Assembly (NCBI GenBank): GCA_033558025.1
Contig: JAUCEF010000017.1
Coordinates: forward strand, 1,798,001-1,862,000
Source: Phytophthora sp. 'mugwort'
Taxonomy: Eukaryota > Oomycota > Peronosporomycetes > Peronosporales > Peronosporaceae
Direction of reading: 5' to 3'
Length of the DNA: 64,000 bases
The position numbers were made by a program, and so were the translations under genes. Below the pieces are notes generated by a model. That model was given only the letters and a program-made list of their open reading frames with translations. It was not told the DNA's origin and did no database searches. Shown one piece after another: positions 54,165-64,000 of the stretch (position 1 is its first letter; every line of letters starts with the position of its first letter).

Positions 54165-57100
54165 ATGAACATGAAGGAGGCGGGCGCGGGCACCAAGTGC
54201 TACGTGCCCGATGAAACGTATGTGTGGCTGCCGGCGCAGATCCTGCGCGAGGTCAAGAGCGTGGACCTGAAGAAGCCCGAGAAGACGGTCATGCTGCGGG
54301 TGTTCCCTCCGCCCGGCGGCGCAGCTGCTGTCGTGGACGAGGAGCGTGCGATGGATTTCAACGATCCTAAAGTCAAGGCCATGTTCAAGAGCTTGCAGCT
54401 CGAATCGCTGCCCTACCAGAACGAGAACCTCGGCCCCGAGGGCATCGAAGATATGACGGCGCTCAACTACCTGCACGAGGCCGCCATCTTGTACAATGTA
54501 AAGAAGCGCTTCCTGCAAAAGCTGCCTTATACGTACACGGGCGAGATCTGCATCGCTGTGAACCCTTACCGATGGCTGCCGGAGCTCTACACGGACCAGA
54601 TGCAATCCCAGTACCTCACGAAGGCACGAGACGAGCTGCCGCCTCATGTCTACGCGACGTCCATGGCGGCGTACTGCGATATGAAGAGGCATAAAGTGAA
54701 CCAGTCTATCCTGGTGAGTGGAGAATCTGGAGCTGGTAAGACGGAGACCACAAAGATTCTCATGAACCATTTGGCCTCGATCGCTGGAGGTCTTAATGAC
54801 TATACCATTAAGAAGATTATCGAAGTGAACCCACTGCTCGAGTCGTTCGGTAACGCCAAGACGGTGAGGAACGACAACAGTTCTCGGTTCGGCAAGTTCA
54901 CTCAGCTTCAATTTGATAATGCTGGGATTCTGGTGGGAGCGAGGTGTAGAACATACTTACTGGAAAAGACCCGTGTGATTTCTCACGAAGAGATGGAACG
55001 GAACTACCACATTTTCTATCAGTTGTTGGCTGCGAATGGGAGTAAAGAAAAATGGTTCTTGGATGACACCAGCGAGTGCTATGCGTACACGGGTGCTAAC
55101 AAGACAATTAAAATCGAGGGCATGTCGGATGACAGGCACTTTGAGCGCACCAAAACTGCCCTTGGATTGATTGGTGTCACGGAGGAGCAACAAGGGGTGC
55201 TCTTTGAGGTGCTTGCAGGTGTGTTGCACCTTGGGCAAGTTGAAATCCAGCCGAAGAATAATAATGAAGAGTCAGAGATTGTGCCGGACAACCAAGGAGC
55301 GAAAAATGCGACCAAACTTCTTGGTATATTGGTAGTGGATCTGGAGAAGGCACTGTGTTCGCGGCAGATTGCAGTCGCTGGAGATAAAGTTACTACTTTT
55401 CTGAAAAAGGATCGAGCTGAGGAGTGTATCGGTGCTTTATCAAAGGCTATTTACTCCAACCTGTTCGACTGGCTAGTCGAAATGATCAACACGTCTCTGG
55501 AGAACGATAAGAAGATGCGCCATCACGTAGGCATCCTCGATATCTTTGGCTTTGAGCATTTTAAGCACAATTCCTTCGAGCAATTTTGCATAAACTACGC
55601 AAACGAAAAGCTTCAGCAGAAATTCACCCAGGATGTCTTTAAGACTGTGCAGATTGAGTACGAAGCTGAAGGCATCATCTGGAATCACATCGACTTCGCA
55701 GATAATCAAGATGTGATTTCTGTGATCGAAGATCGTCTTGGTATTATTTCGCTTCTGAACGACGAGGTGATGCGCCCCAAAGGAAATGACGAGTCGCTTG
55801 TGTCCAAGCTCTCAACCATTCACAAAGACGAGCAAGATGTCATTGAGTTCCCTCGTACATCACGCACACAATTCACGATCAAGCATTATGCTGGAGCAGT
55901 AACATACGAATCACTTGGCTTTCTCGAGAAACACAAAGACGCACTTTTCCCTGATCTGTCCGACTTGATGAGGAGTTCGTCTAAGCAGTTCCTCAGGTCA
56001 ATATTTACCGAAAAAATTGGCAGCCCGGTTGCCTTACGAAAGAAAAGTAACAGCAATGCTCGGGGTCTAGGCGGTCGAGCCATGGGTGGTGCTTTAACTG
56101 TGGCAAACGTTGGAACCCAATTCAAGGACAATCTCAACGAGCTTATGACTAACATCCGCCAAACGAATGTGCACTATGTTCGCTGTATTAAGCCCAACCA
56201 AAGCAAGAGTCCAGACGAAATGGATCAACCGATGGTAGTATCGCAACTACGCTGTGCTGGTGTGATCGAGGCAATTCGTATTTCTCGTGTCGCGTACCCA
56301 AATCGGCTGCTCCTAGAGGATCTAGTGGACAAATTTTGGGTGTTTGACGTGCAGCATCGCAACACCGATGTTCCCGTTAAGCAAAGATGCGAAGCACTGA
56401 TGGGAAAGATGGAATTGTCATCGCCTGAGCAATATCAAATTGGGTTGTCGCGTATTTACTTCCGTTATGGAATTCTAGAGCAAATGGAGGACAAGAAGGC
56501 GGAGCGGTTGGATCTACAGGCTCGGCACTTGCAGCACTACATGCGGGGATTTTGCTGCAGACTCCGCTTCCTTCGCAAATTGCAAGCAATTGTCAAGTTG
56601 CAGGTAAGTTTACCTATTTTATATATGGCTGGCAGTATGTATTAGTTGCACTCACGACTATCCACTCATTGTCCAAATTACGCGCTTGCGAACATTAGTC
56701 AGTTGCTCGATGTGTCATTATGATGAATCGATACCAGTCGTTTAAGACTGCTGTGATCACTCTCCAGGCGCACTGGCGCGGATATGATGGTCGTTGCATT
56801 GCGCTTGAGGCCAAGCAGAACAAGAACGCGATCATTATTCAGAAATATGCTCGTCGCTTTGTCAAACGGTGAGCTGGTATCGTTGAAGGTACCGTTCCTT
56901 GTACATGCGCCCCTAATGTGTCATGTTGTTTCGGCGGTACGCAGCAAACAATTTAAAGATGAACGAAAGGGTGCTGTGAAGATTCAAGCATTCTTGCGCA
57001 TGAAGTACGAGCGACCGAAGTATATGAAGGCCCTTCAGGACAAGAAGCAGCAAGCAGACATGGAATACCAGCTCAGCAAGCTGCAGGAGCGCCTCCATGA

Positions 57101-58390
57101 CGAGCAGCGAAGGAACGCAGAAAACAAGAAGGAAAGGCTATCAACGTCATCTACCGACAGCCAACTCTACGCAGAAACTAATGGGACTCGATCTCGGGGG
57201 AGGTCCACTGCTCACATGTGGATGGCTGACGCCGATGGTATTATCAGCCAGCTTAACGAAGAGGCGGGCCGACTACGCAAAGAGAATGAAGAGCAGCGTG
57301 CACTGACGGCACAACTGAAGAGTGATGTCGAAAAGCTTAAGTTTGAGCAAACGGTGCTTACTGCAAATTTCCAAGTCAAGATTCGGGGTTTTCAAGACAC
57401 GGTAAGGCCTCTGGTGGTTTAACTATCACATTCCTTCACTGCTGACCACCTATTACTTTCTGCGTCGTAGATTCGCGAGAAGGATAAGAAGCTCGAGGCT
57501 GTAGAACGCGAGTGCGTAAGGCTTCGCGAACTTGTAGGCTCCGACCCGATGCTATCAAGTCAAAAAAATATGCGGAAGGACCGCCGCTCTGTGTTTCGGA
57601 GGTTGGGGTCCAAGAAAGAATATGATGATGGCTACGATAATGGCGATGCCAGCCGGGCATCGACTGCCATGCAAACGGCACTTGCTCAGAGATCCGCGGA
57701 AACGGCGCAATTCCTCCGCCAGTCTGCGAAGCGCATGTCTCGCGCGAAGCTATGGCGGAATAACAGCGGCGGTGATAGCGATGGTGAGGGTCATTTTTCT
57801 GGCAGTGATATGGGTGAGTCTGGCGGACGCCCGTCGCTCCTGCAGGAGGTCAGTGCGGTTAGTGTCGGTGCTATGGAATCCCTGAAGAACAGGCTTACAG
57901 CCGTCAAAGATAAGTATTATGGCGAGGAGGGATTATCGGCAGCGTCGCGTCAGAGCGCAGAGCTTCGTAGAGCTTCTGCTGCGAGGGAGTCGCTCAACTT
58001 AGATGCATTGCCTCTCCCTCCGGGTTGGGAGACGCGCTTGTCACGCTCGAAAGGCAAGGCATACTATTGCAATCCAGCGTTGCGGATCACACAATGGGAC
58101 CATCCGTCAATCGAGTCGAATAATGCGAAGAAACAGGGTGCTGTAGCTGCCCAACGCGCGAAGAGGTACGGAAATGTGCTGTTACGATTGCAATTTGAAA
58201 GAGGATGCTAACTGCATTTGTACAATGTGATGTAGGGGAACGTCTACTGTGGAGAGCTCAGTTGGGAGCCCACCGCGTGATTCAGTAGGTAAGTCTGGGG
58301 TGATTTTCCAAAGGTATCGTTTTAACATACCTCACTCTCAAGTTGTCTCGTACGGCAGACGGCGTGCTCATGATGGAGGGTCATATCTAG
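54165..58390 (+). CDS. Myosin heavy chain with IQ motifs, coiled coil and WW domain
   Basis: Actin-based motor. Exons: 54165-56603, 56699-56868, 56945-57401, 57471-58165, then 58236-58288 and a short final exon ending probably at 58390. The motor domain has GESGAGKT (186-193, ATP P-loop), NDNSSRFGKF (from 236, switch I) and DIFGFE (459-464, switch II), preceded by an SH3-like N-terminus. IQ motifs follow (LQAHWRGYDGR, IIIQKYARRF, VKIQAFLRM), then a coiled coil (QLSKLQERLHDEQRRN) and a WW domain (LPPGWETRLSRSKGKAYYCN, with ITQWDHP). The motor-IQ-coil-WW order is not that of the common animal or plant classes, and I leave the class open. The 3' end is uncertain because several splice choices fit. 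Confidence 0.88.
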
Positions 58391-58461
58391 ATAGCTTCCG
58401 CAGTGTGATGCGACAGCGCGCACGATTTCGCTGTTTTGGTTTATATCTCGACTCGGCTACA

Positions 58462-61400
58462 CTACTGCCCATTTGGGCGGGATCCGTCGTATGCAACGTA
58501 TACGTCAGCTTGGAGACCACCTTGCTGGTTTCGTGCGACGTACTCCTTCTCGTAGCACGTTTGGCACAGGTACGTGTCATCTTGGGAATTCCAGACAGCA
58601 GCAAATACCGTGTTTGAAGCACTGCTGCTACAGAATTCACAGAATTGACAATCGCTTGGTTTGGCCCAGCTTTGTTTCATTCGATGCGGATTGTAGAAGA
58701 ATTGTTCACCTAGTAGAATTCCAATTCCACGAAATGTTAGTGGCAACAATATCGTGCACAGTATCCATTCATAAACTTACCTAGCATGTCGTCCGTCATG
58801 ATTACCCAGCGGTTTTCGTATTCGAGTTCCTCCGAGCCAAGTCCAATTGGCTTCTGAGTCGTGACCTTCCCCGTAAGTGTGTTGCGATATATCGGTGCCT
58901 GGGTCTTGATGTCGAATTCCTTCATGTACAGCTCTATCAGCATTCGGCGTAGTAACTTGCGCGCCGCAAGCACGCGGAAAGCACATTGAATGGCCAACGC
59001 GCTCTTTTGGCGAGCCGCACGTTCCTCTGTGTTGTCGGCAAGCTGTGAAAAGCGAAGGTACAGAATGAGCTGGACAAAGTACCAGCAAACTGAACATCAA
59101 ACATTAGAATGTAAATGTACCAGGCGTTCTTCCTCTTCTTCATCCAGCTTGTGCAAGTAGTCGGCCTCTGCCTGCAGCCAGTCAACTTCAGCCTATCAAG
59201 TACACAACAGAGGTCAGTTGCAGTGTAAGACGTGACCGTGAGGAGCACATTTACCCACTCAGTACCTTGCGTCGTTCGTCCTCGGTTTCTTCAGCTGTGA
59301 TCTCGTGCTGCGCACGCTCGGTGACTTCTCTCTTCGGAATCACCACGCCATTGGACTTGTATTCTGCTGTAAGTTGCTTCGAGCGCTCTTTCACCCGTCG
59401 ATGGAGTTGTGCGTGCATCTTTTCCCACATCTCTCCGACGTCTTCGAGCTGCAGTAGCTGCTCGATTAACTTTCCGCGCTTGTGGACCCGTTCCGCAATT
59501 GTGTTATCCCACTGGCCTTTCAAGCGTTCGTAATTTTCTTTCTCTTGAAGCTTCAGCGCCTCCTTCCGCGCAACGTTCTCAGTTTTGAATGCTTCCCATT
59601 CCCGCTGCCGCCGTCGATTAACAATCTTCTGTTTCTCGATACCGTCGATACGACGGCGTTTCTCCTTGTACTCGGCCTCCTCGCGCAGCTTGTCATACTT
59701 CTCTGTCAAATCGCGTCGGTGCCGTGCCGCTTGTTGGGCTGCATCTTCTGATAACTTCAGCATCTCCGATTCGATTTCAAGCTTAGCCTTATCTTCATCG
59801 GTTCGTTGAGCACGTTGTTTATCAGCAACGATTTTCCGGAAGAAGCGTTGCAATCGACGAGCCATCTTCCCATGCACGAACGCTCGAAATGCCTCCCGTT
59901 CGTGTTGTATGAGCGCCATTTCACGATAATAATGCGTCAGTAGCTTTTGACGCGCTTGAATTCGTCCCAATCGCCCTCGATAGACCCGCTGGATGCGAAT
60001 GGAGAGAAGATTCTGGCGTCGCAGGTTGCGCAGGCGTCTCATAAAGTGAGCTCGCATTCGAAAAGCGCCTTGCACAGCTAATACAGCTTGTATGTGGCGC
60101 CAGGCCTCCTCTGCTCGCATTCGTCCACGCATTCCGCGAAACACACGTTGAATTTCGAGTGCTGCAATGCTCACCAACGCGTGTCGACGTAGTGCTCCAA
60201 AGGCAGCTCGTTGCTTGATACGTCTCGTGATAGTATAAGCAAAAGTCACAGTTGAGCGAGAAGCTTTGCGGTCTCTGGCATTACAGGCCCATGTGTAGAA
60301 ACACAAGCGAGTAAGCTTCGTCTCGCTAAAGTAACGTAGTCGTCGTAGAACCCTCCGATTGTGCTCGCGCCTTCGGGCTCGGTACACGAAATCGCGATAG
60401 ACCGGAACACTGAGCTCATCTATTACAGTTGTGAGTGGTGTTATGCGATGATTCACAAGCGTTTGTAGCGGTGGGAGCTGAAGAAGCCGTTTGAATACTC
60501 GATAGGTAATTCTTGAGGACGACATTGCAGAAGAAAAACTGGGCGAGGATAGTGAAAGAGATGCAGCTCGAAGCGATGGTAGCATATCAAATGCAGCTCG
60601 AATCTAGAAAAATTCACCACCGTTAGAAAGAATCTCGTAAGAAGACATACACACAAAATCACGTACCCTATCGGAGACGAGGTGAGAAGCCGCGGGGTTT
60701 CTCATCAGGTGAGTGAATATCAGAGTCACATCACAGGCATCGACTGTATCGGAGTCGTTAAGCTCAAGACAACCACTCGACGCAAACACACTAAACGCCC
60801 AGATTAAATGCTCTCGCATTGTCAGCAAGGGTTCCTGAAACATCCTACGAACTTCAACGTTAGTTGAATAATACTAGTGGGGTATCAATGTGATATGGCG
60901 AATTGGTACCTGAGCGCAATGAGTAGAGTTTTCCAGTTGAGAACGGGTACATTGTCGACTGACCGCTCACAGCAGTATTGCAGTTTTTCCAAGTGACGGT
61001 CGAGTGCCAGTCGCGCTGCTGTCTTTTCGCTTTCCTGGTCTTTGCCGTTGTTATCTTCATCTAGAGCCTTATCTCGCTTCGCTTTATGACCGTGCCAGGT
61101 TTTCCTGGTTTTACTGCGATGGTGAATCAACGATAGTGCTGGAATCCCAAAAATATGTCGAACAACACTCAAAAATCGAGCTTTCGTGACGAGATGGTGC
61201 GGGAACGCACGAAAAAATCCTTCATAAAGTGCTCTATCATCGCCTGCAAGACGGATGCCATGGAAACACTGCGATGACATTAACTTCATCTGGTCACGCA
61301 GACATTAAAAAGCGACTTAGTTTTTTGCCGCAAGATGTTAAGGCCAACGATGCAAATTCCACTTACCAAATGCAAAATCTCACGCCATTTTTTTACTTGA

Positions 61401-61732
61401 AAGGCCTCAAGTGCTGCATATGCGGGTGTGGTCACCTGTGTTGGCAGCTCAACGATGATCCACGGGGCATTTTCTCTTTGCTCGCCGAGCTGCCGCCTCA
61501 GAGCTTCTTTCTCCCCCCTCTCGTTATTGTTTTGTTCGGATAAAATGTCAGAATGAACAGCATCGGATTCGTCCTCTCTCACCGAGGCCAGGATGCGCGA
61601 CTCCAACTCTTCTAACTGCGCATATGACGAGGTAATAGCCTGTTGGTCGTCGGATTTGAGCTCTTCCTCTCTTCGTCCATTAATATCAGCGAGAATGAAG
61701 TCTCCGATACTTTCTCCAGTGCGTACATCCAT
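58462..61732 (-). CDS. IQ-motif, coiled-coil protein with C-terminal cysteine cluster, seven exons
   Basis: Exons (minus): 61732-61367, 61289-60910, 60844-60667, 60603-59266, 59192-59121, 59042-58781 and 58709-58462. All phases agree, giving 947 residues; introns are 63-78 nt (71 between the last two). The third exon has an EF-hand-like helix pair (DSDTVDACDVTLIFTHL). The large fourth exon holds several IQ-type calmodulin-binding motifs (IQRVFRGMRGRMRAEEA, IQRVYRGRLGRIQARQK) followed by a long charged coiled coil. A further IQ-like stretch (AIQCAFRVLAARKLLRR) is in exon six. The last exon has a cysteine cluster (CQFCEFC ... CQTCYEKEY) that may bind zinc. Function is unknown; the layout suggests a calmodulin-regulated scaffold. 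Upstream exons cannot be excluded. Confidence 0.78.
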
Positions 61733-62144
61733 GGCGCCAACAACCACTACATGCAGAACAGGTTATTGCAGCGGGTCCATCGAGATAGTTTGTAACTCTT
61801 GAGGCCAAAAATACTATATCGAAAGGTTCTCTGTTCGAAACAAATCCTCTCCAATAATGTAGCGCTGTTTGTTTGGCACAACACCTTCGTCTCCTCGTGT
61901 CAATTATCCGGTAATGACTTACTAGAAACTTGCCGTCTTCACTACAAACGCCAGTCCGACAGTGTTTGTTGCCACTGATTCAGGCACTGCTGCCCAGCCA
62001 ACGACATCAACTGAAGTTGAACTTGTGTTGCTCTGGTCAGGCTTATTAGTTTAAGGCATCATAGTTCCTGTCACTGTCCACTCTGGACCCTCTCCATTCA
62101 TGTATGTCGCTGAAAAATACCGAGGTGTTGATACTCGAAGTCAA
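61733..62144 (-). other. Gap with a possible unassigned exon and short upstream frames
   Basis: On the minus strand 62042-61923 is open and coding-like (VDVVGWAAVPESVATNTVGL), preceded by an AG and followed by GTAAGT, so it may be an exon of the IQ gene or of an unseen gene. Nearer the IQ start are two tiny frames, MDPLQ and a bare ATGTAG. Confidence 0.35.
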
Positions 62145-63219
62145 CTATGAAATGGAAGTGTCCTCAGGGCTAATCAAAGCGTCGACAAAAGCCTTGTCAC
62201 CCGATCCACTCTCAACCATGTGCTGAATCGAAAGGAACCCATCGCCATTCATACGCAAGAACGTCTCATTCGAGTGGGCAAGCGCCTTGAAAGCCTGTTG
62301 CAGCACCGCAACATGGAAAGTAGCTGCATAACTTCCACCATACTCGACTTCACTTGACGGAGCGCACGAAAACTCGATAAAAGCTGACGACGTAGGGGAA
62401 AAGTCGATCTCGCATGAGCCCGTCTCCGACGTCGCGCTCAAGCTCAGACACTTGGCTTCTGACCTGTCTTCAGGACGTCTGCTATCTGCATCTGACATGG
62501 TAATGGTCACACTCGCAGCACTGGGCAAATCGTAGAGCTCTGCGAAAGCATCACGTAGTGGCTCTGACTGCATGATGCAACGTGCCACCACTGCCGATTG
62601 CTCGAAAGCACTTTCGAACTCTAGCTGATCCATATCACCGCCTTCATGCTCCAGTACTTGCATGGAGCACTCGCACATGACCCCGCTGTCCTCCACGACT
62701 AAAAGCAAGCTAGCACTCTACCACAACTCAAAAAAAACAAGTCAGTAATCGTGCACTCTCTCCGTTCTACCATATTCTATCCCCCCTTACCTCGGGTTCA
62801 TATGTCATCCGTAGTGACGTGGTGGCTAGAGCGGAGGGTCCAAACATGGACAAGCACTCGATCAGCAGGTTCACATTGAGGGCGAAGCTCAGCTGAACGG
62901 CATTCTCCTCGTCCTCATCCTCTTCTTCTTGGTCAGCAGCTTCTGGTCCTACAGCGCCAAGCGTGTAGCTATCGAACAGCTCCCGTCCGATAGACGTCTT
63001 AATCTGTAGAGACTTGCCCTTGGAGTGCGCAGTGAACAGCAGACCCCGTCGGTCGACGTCGCAGCGCACGCGTTGGTCGCGCTTGCCATGCGCCAAGCAG
63101 CTCAGCAGCGTCACGAAAATCTTGACGCTCTCGGCGGTGCAGCTAAGCGTCGGCAGCGGTGCGGCGCTTGTGGCGGCGCTAGCCCCGACCACGTCCTCGT
63201 CGTCGCTACTCCAAGCCAT
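62145..63219 (-). CDS. RAD1: RAD1, subunit of the 9-1-1 checkpoint clamp
   Basis: RAD1 forms the RAD9-RAD1-HUS1 ring loaded at damaged DNA to activate the ATR checkpoint. Two exons, 63219-62791 and 62717-62145, joined over a 73-nt intron (GTAAGG...GGTAG) give 333 residues. The clamp-family pattern is clear: LSFALNVNLLIECLSMFG, TTSLRMTYEPE at the splice, LLLVVEDSGVMCEC, IMQSEPLRDAFAELYDLP and MNGDGFLSIQHMV near the end. The usual length is about 280; the surplus is an acidic insert (EEEDEDEEN, about residue 105) and a Ser-rich loop. An in-frame extension to 63321 is hydrophobic, AT-rich and unlikely to be coding. Confidence 0.9.
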
Positions 63220-63591
63220 TTGTGAGCTTGAATGTACGATACCAGATTTAAAGTATTTACCTTTAAGTATAAATAAAATATTGACATTAAAATAATAAAG
63301 TATTAAAAAAAAAAGCGGCAAAACCCATTAATATTTGTTAGTTTCCTCCTTCGATAACATAATACTAATAATAATAAACTAACATATCGAATCGATATGT
63401 TAGTTTTCTTCCTTCAATAGTCACAGAGCACTGAAAAAAAAACTCACGTTTATTTTTCCATGGCCATCACTTTTGGAGTTTTGCTTCAAAAATACAGTAA
63501 ACACTCTCGCTTCCGGTATCGAGCTATATATTGTTGCAGATATCTAGAGACTCAACTGCGAGGCACATATGATAGAAAACATTTTCTAAGT
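63220..63591. promoter_or_regulatory. RAD1 upstream region with perfect hairpin
   Basis: AT-rich 370 bp. A palindrome with 15-bp arms and a 1-bp centre (AAACTAACATATCGA at 63376-63390, partner 63392-63406) lies 157 bp upstream of the RAD1 start. It is partly embedded in a 21-22-bp direct repeat, TGTTAGTTTCCTCCTTCGATA at 63336 and a near copy at 63398. Confidence 0.6.
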
Positions 63592-64000
63592 CTACGTCGG
63601 GCCTTTAGCTGGAGGCGTTCTTGTTCCTCTCGTCGACGTCGTTGAAGATGATACCATTGTGGCGGAACAGTTTTCTGTCGGCAACTTGTCATACAGATAC
63701 GTCCAGATTGCATTGCTCCACTGTATTCCTTGCAGTTGATTGACAACATACACATCCTTCTTGAGATTTTCTGCATGTTTTATATTGTCCTACATCCAGC
63801 GGGGCTGCTTCCGTCGATACACCCGCTTGAAAAGACGCGCTAATCCCAGCGGCACGGGCTGCAGGAAAGCAGTAGTGTTTGGTGATAAATATCTACACAA
63901 ACATTAGTACATACTTGAGTACAAAAATATCGCCAAGAGTATGCGAGGCGTTGTCCAATACCAACAGGGTATACCACCCGGTCGCTCGAATGGCGCGGTC
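63592..64000 (-). pseudogene. Pogo-like DDE_1 transposase fragment at the window edge
   Basis: On the minus strand the catalytic Asp appears in TLLVLDNASHTLGDIF (about 63960), followed after a frame break by SPNTTAFLQPVPLGLARLFK (about 63870), KHAENLKKDVYVVNQLQGIQ (about 63770) and a stop at 63592-63594. The position after LQP is Val instead of the expected Leu-Asp, so the third catalytic residue is lost. The element continues beyond the right edge. Confidence 0.72.

Noticed and set aside
54150..54911. 253-codon minus-strand frame opposite the myosin motor
   Set aside because: Shadow of the motor domain, which holds the P-loop and switch motifs.
58391..58617. Continuation of the myosin frame to 58617
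   Set aside because: It overlaps the conserved cysteine-cluster exon of the convergent gene and has no recognisable content, so an earlier stop is preferred, though not proven.
63220..63321. 34-residue N-terminal extension of RAD1
   Set aside because: AT-rich and hydrophobic, absent from the family, and inconsistent with a nuclear clamp protein.

Overview
The window looks like an oomycete nuclear genome, probably Peronosporales (Phytophthora or a close relative). That is inferred from compact, GC-rich genes, few short introns (54-95 nt) with CTAAY-type branch points, an oomycete-type initiator (GCTCATT...) just upstream of a start codon, and transposon families typical of these genomes. Two blocks of conserved housekeeping genes sit as islands in a sea of broken mobile elements.

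Layout. 1-4.9 kb: decayed Ty1/copia retrotransposon (minus strand) split by a 1.5-kb insertion with terminal inverted repeats. 5-13 kb: unrecognised AT-rich spacer, a Tc1/mariner-like pseudogene, a PIF/Harbinger-like element with two convergent genes, and the gag and 5' part of a Ty3/gypsy-like element. 13.3-22.4 kb (gene island 1): serine palmitoyltransferase LCB2 (+), symplekin (-), actin-related protein 1/centractin (+, one intron), Spinster-like major facilitator transporter (-). 22.4-45 kb (repeat sea): remnants of pogo, MULE, chromodomain LTR retroelement, PIF/Harbinger, hAT, mariner and L1-type elements, plus a MITE-like element and a minisatellite. 45.3-63.2 kb (gene island 2): M1 aminopeptidase (+), a five-exon WW-domain protein (+), COG5 (-), a myosin with IQ motifs and a WW domain (+), a seven-exon IQ-motif/cysteine-rich protein (-), and the RAD1 clamp subunit (-). 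The window ends in another pogo-like transposase fragment.

The islands are tightly packed, with head-to-head pairs sharing 0.2-0.3 kb promoters (symplekin/ARP1, COG5/myosin) and tail-to-tail pairs separated by tens to hundreds of bases. There are no operons. Several products share a theme (ARP1 and myosin motility, COG5 Golgi tethering, LCB2 and a Spinster-like carrier for sphingolipids), but I see no evidence that they form one system.

The most unusual locus is at 28102-29851. It is a palindromic derivative of a chromodomain-type LTR retrotransposon in which two opposed LTRs are joined by two copies of the 3' half of an initiator-type tRNA-Met (anticodon to CCA). It looks like a frozen reverse-transcription by-product in which the primer tRNA was copied far beyond the normal primer-binding site.
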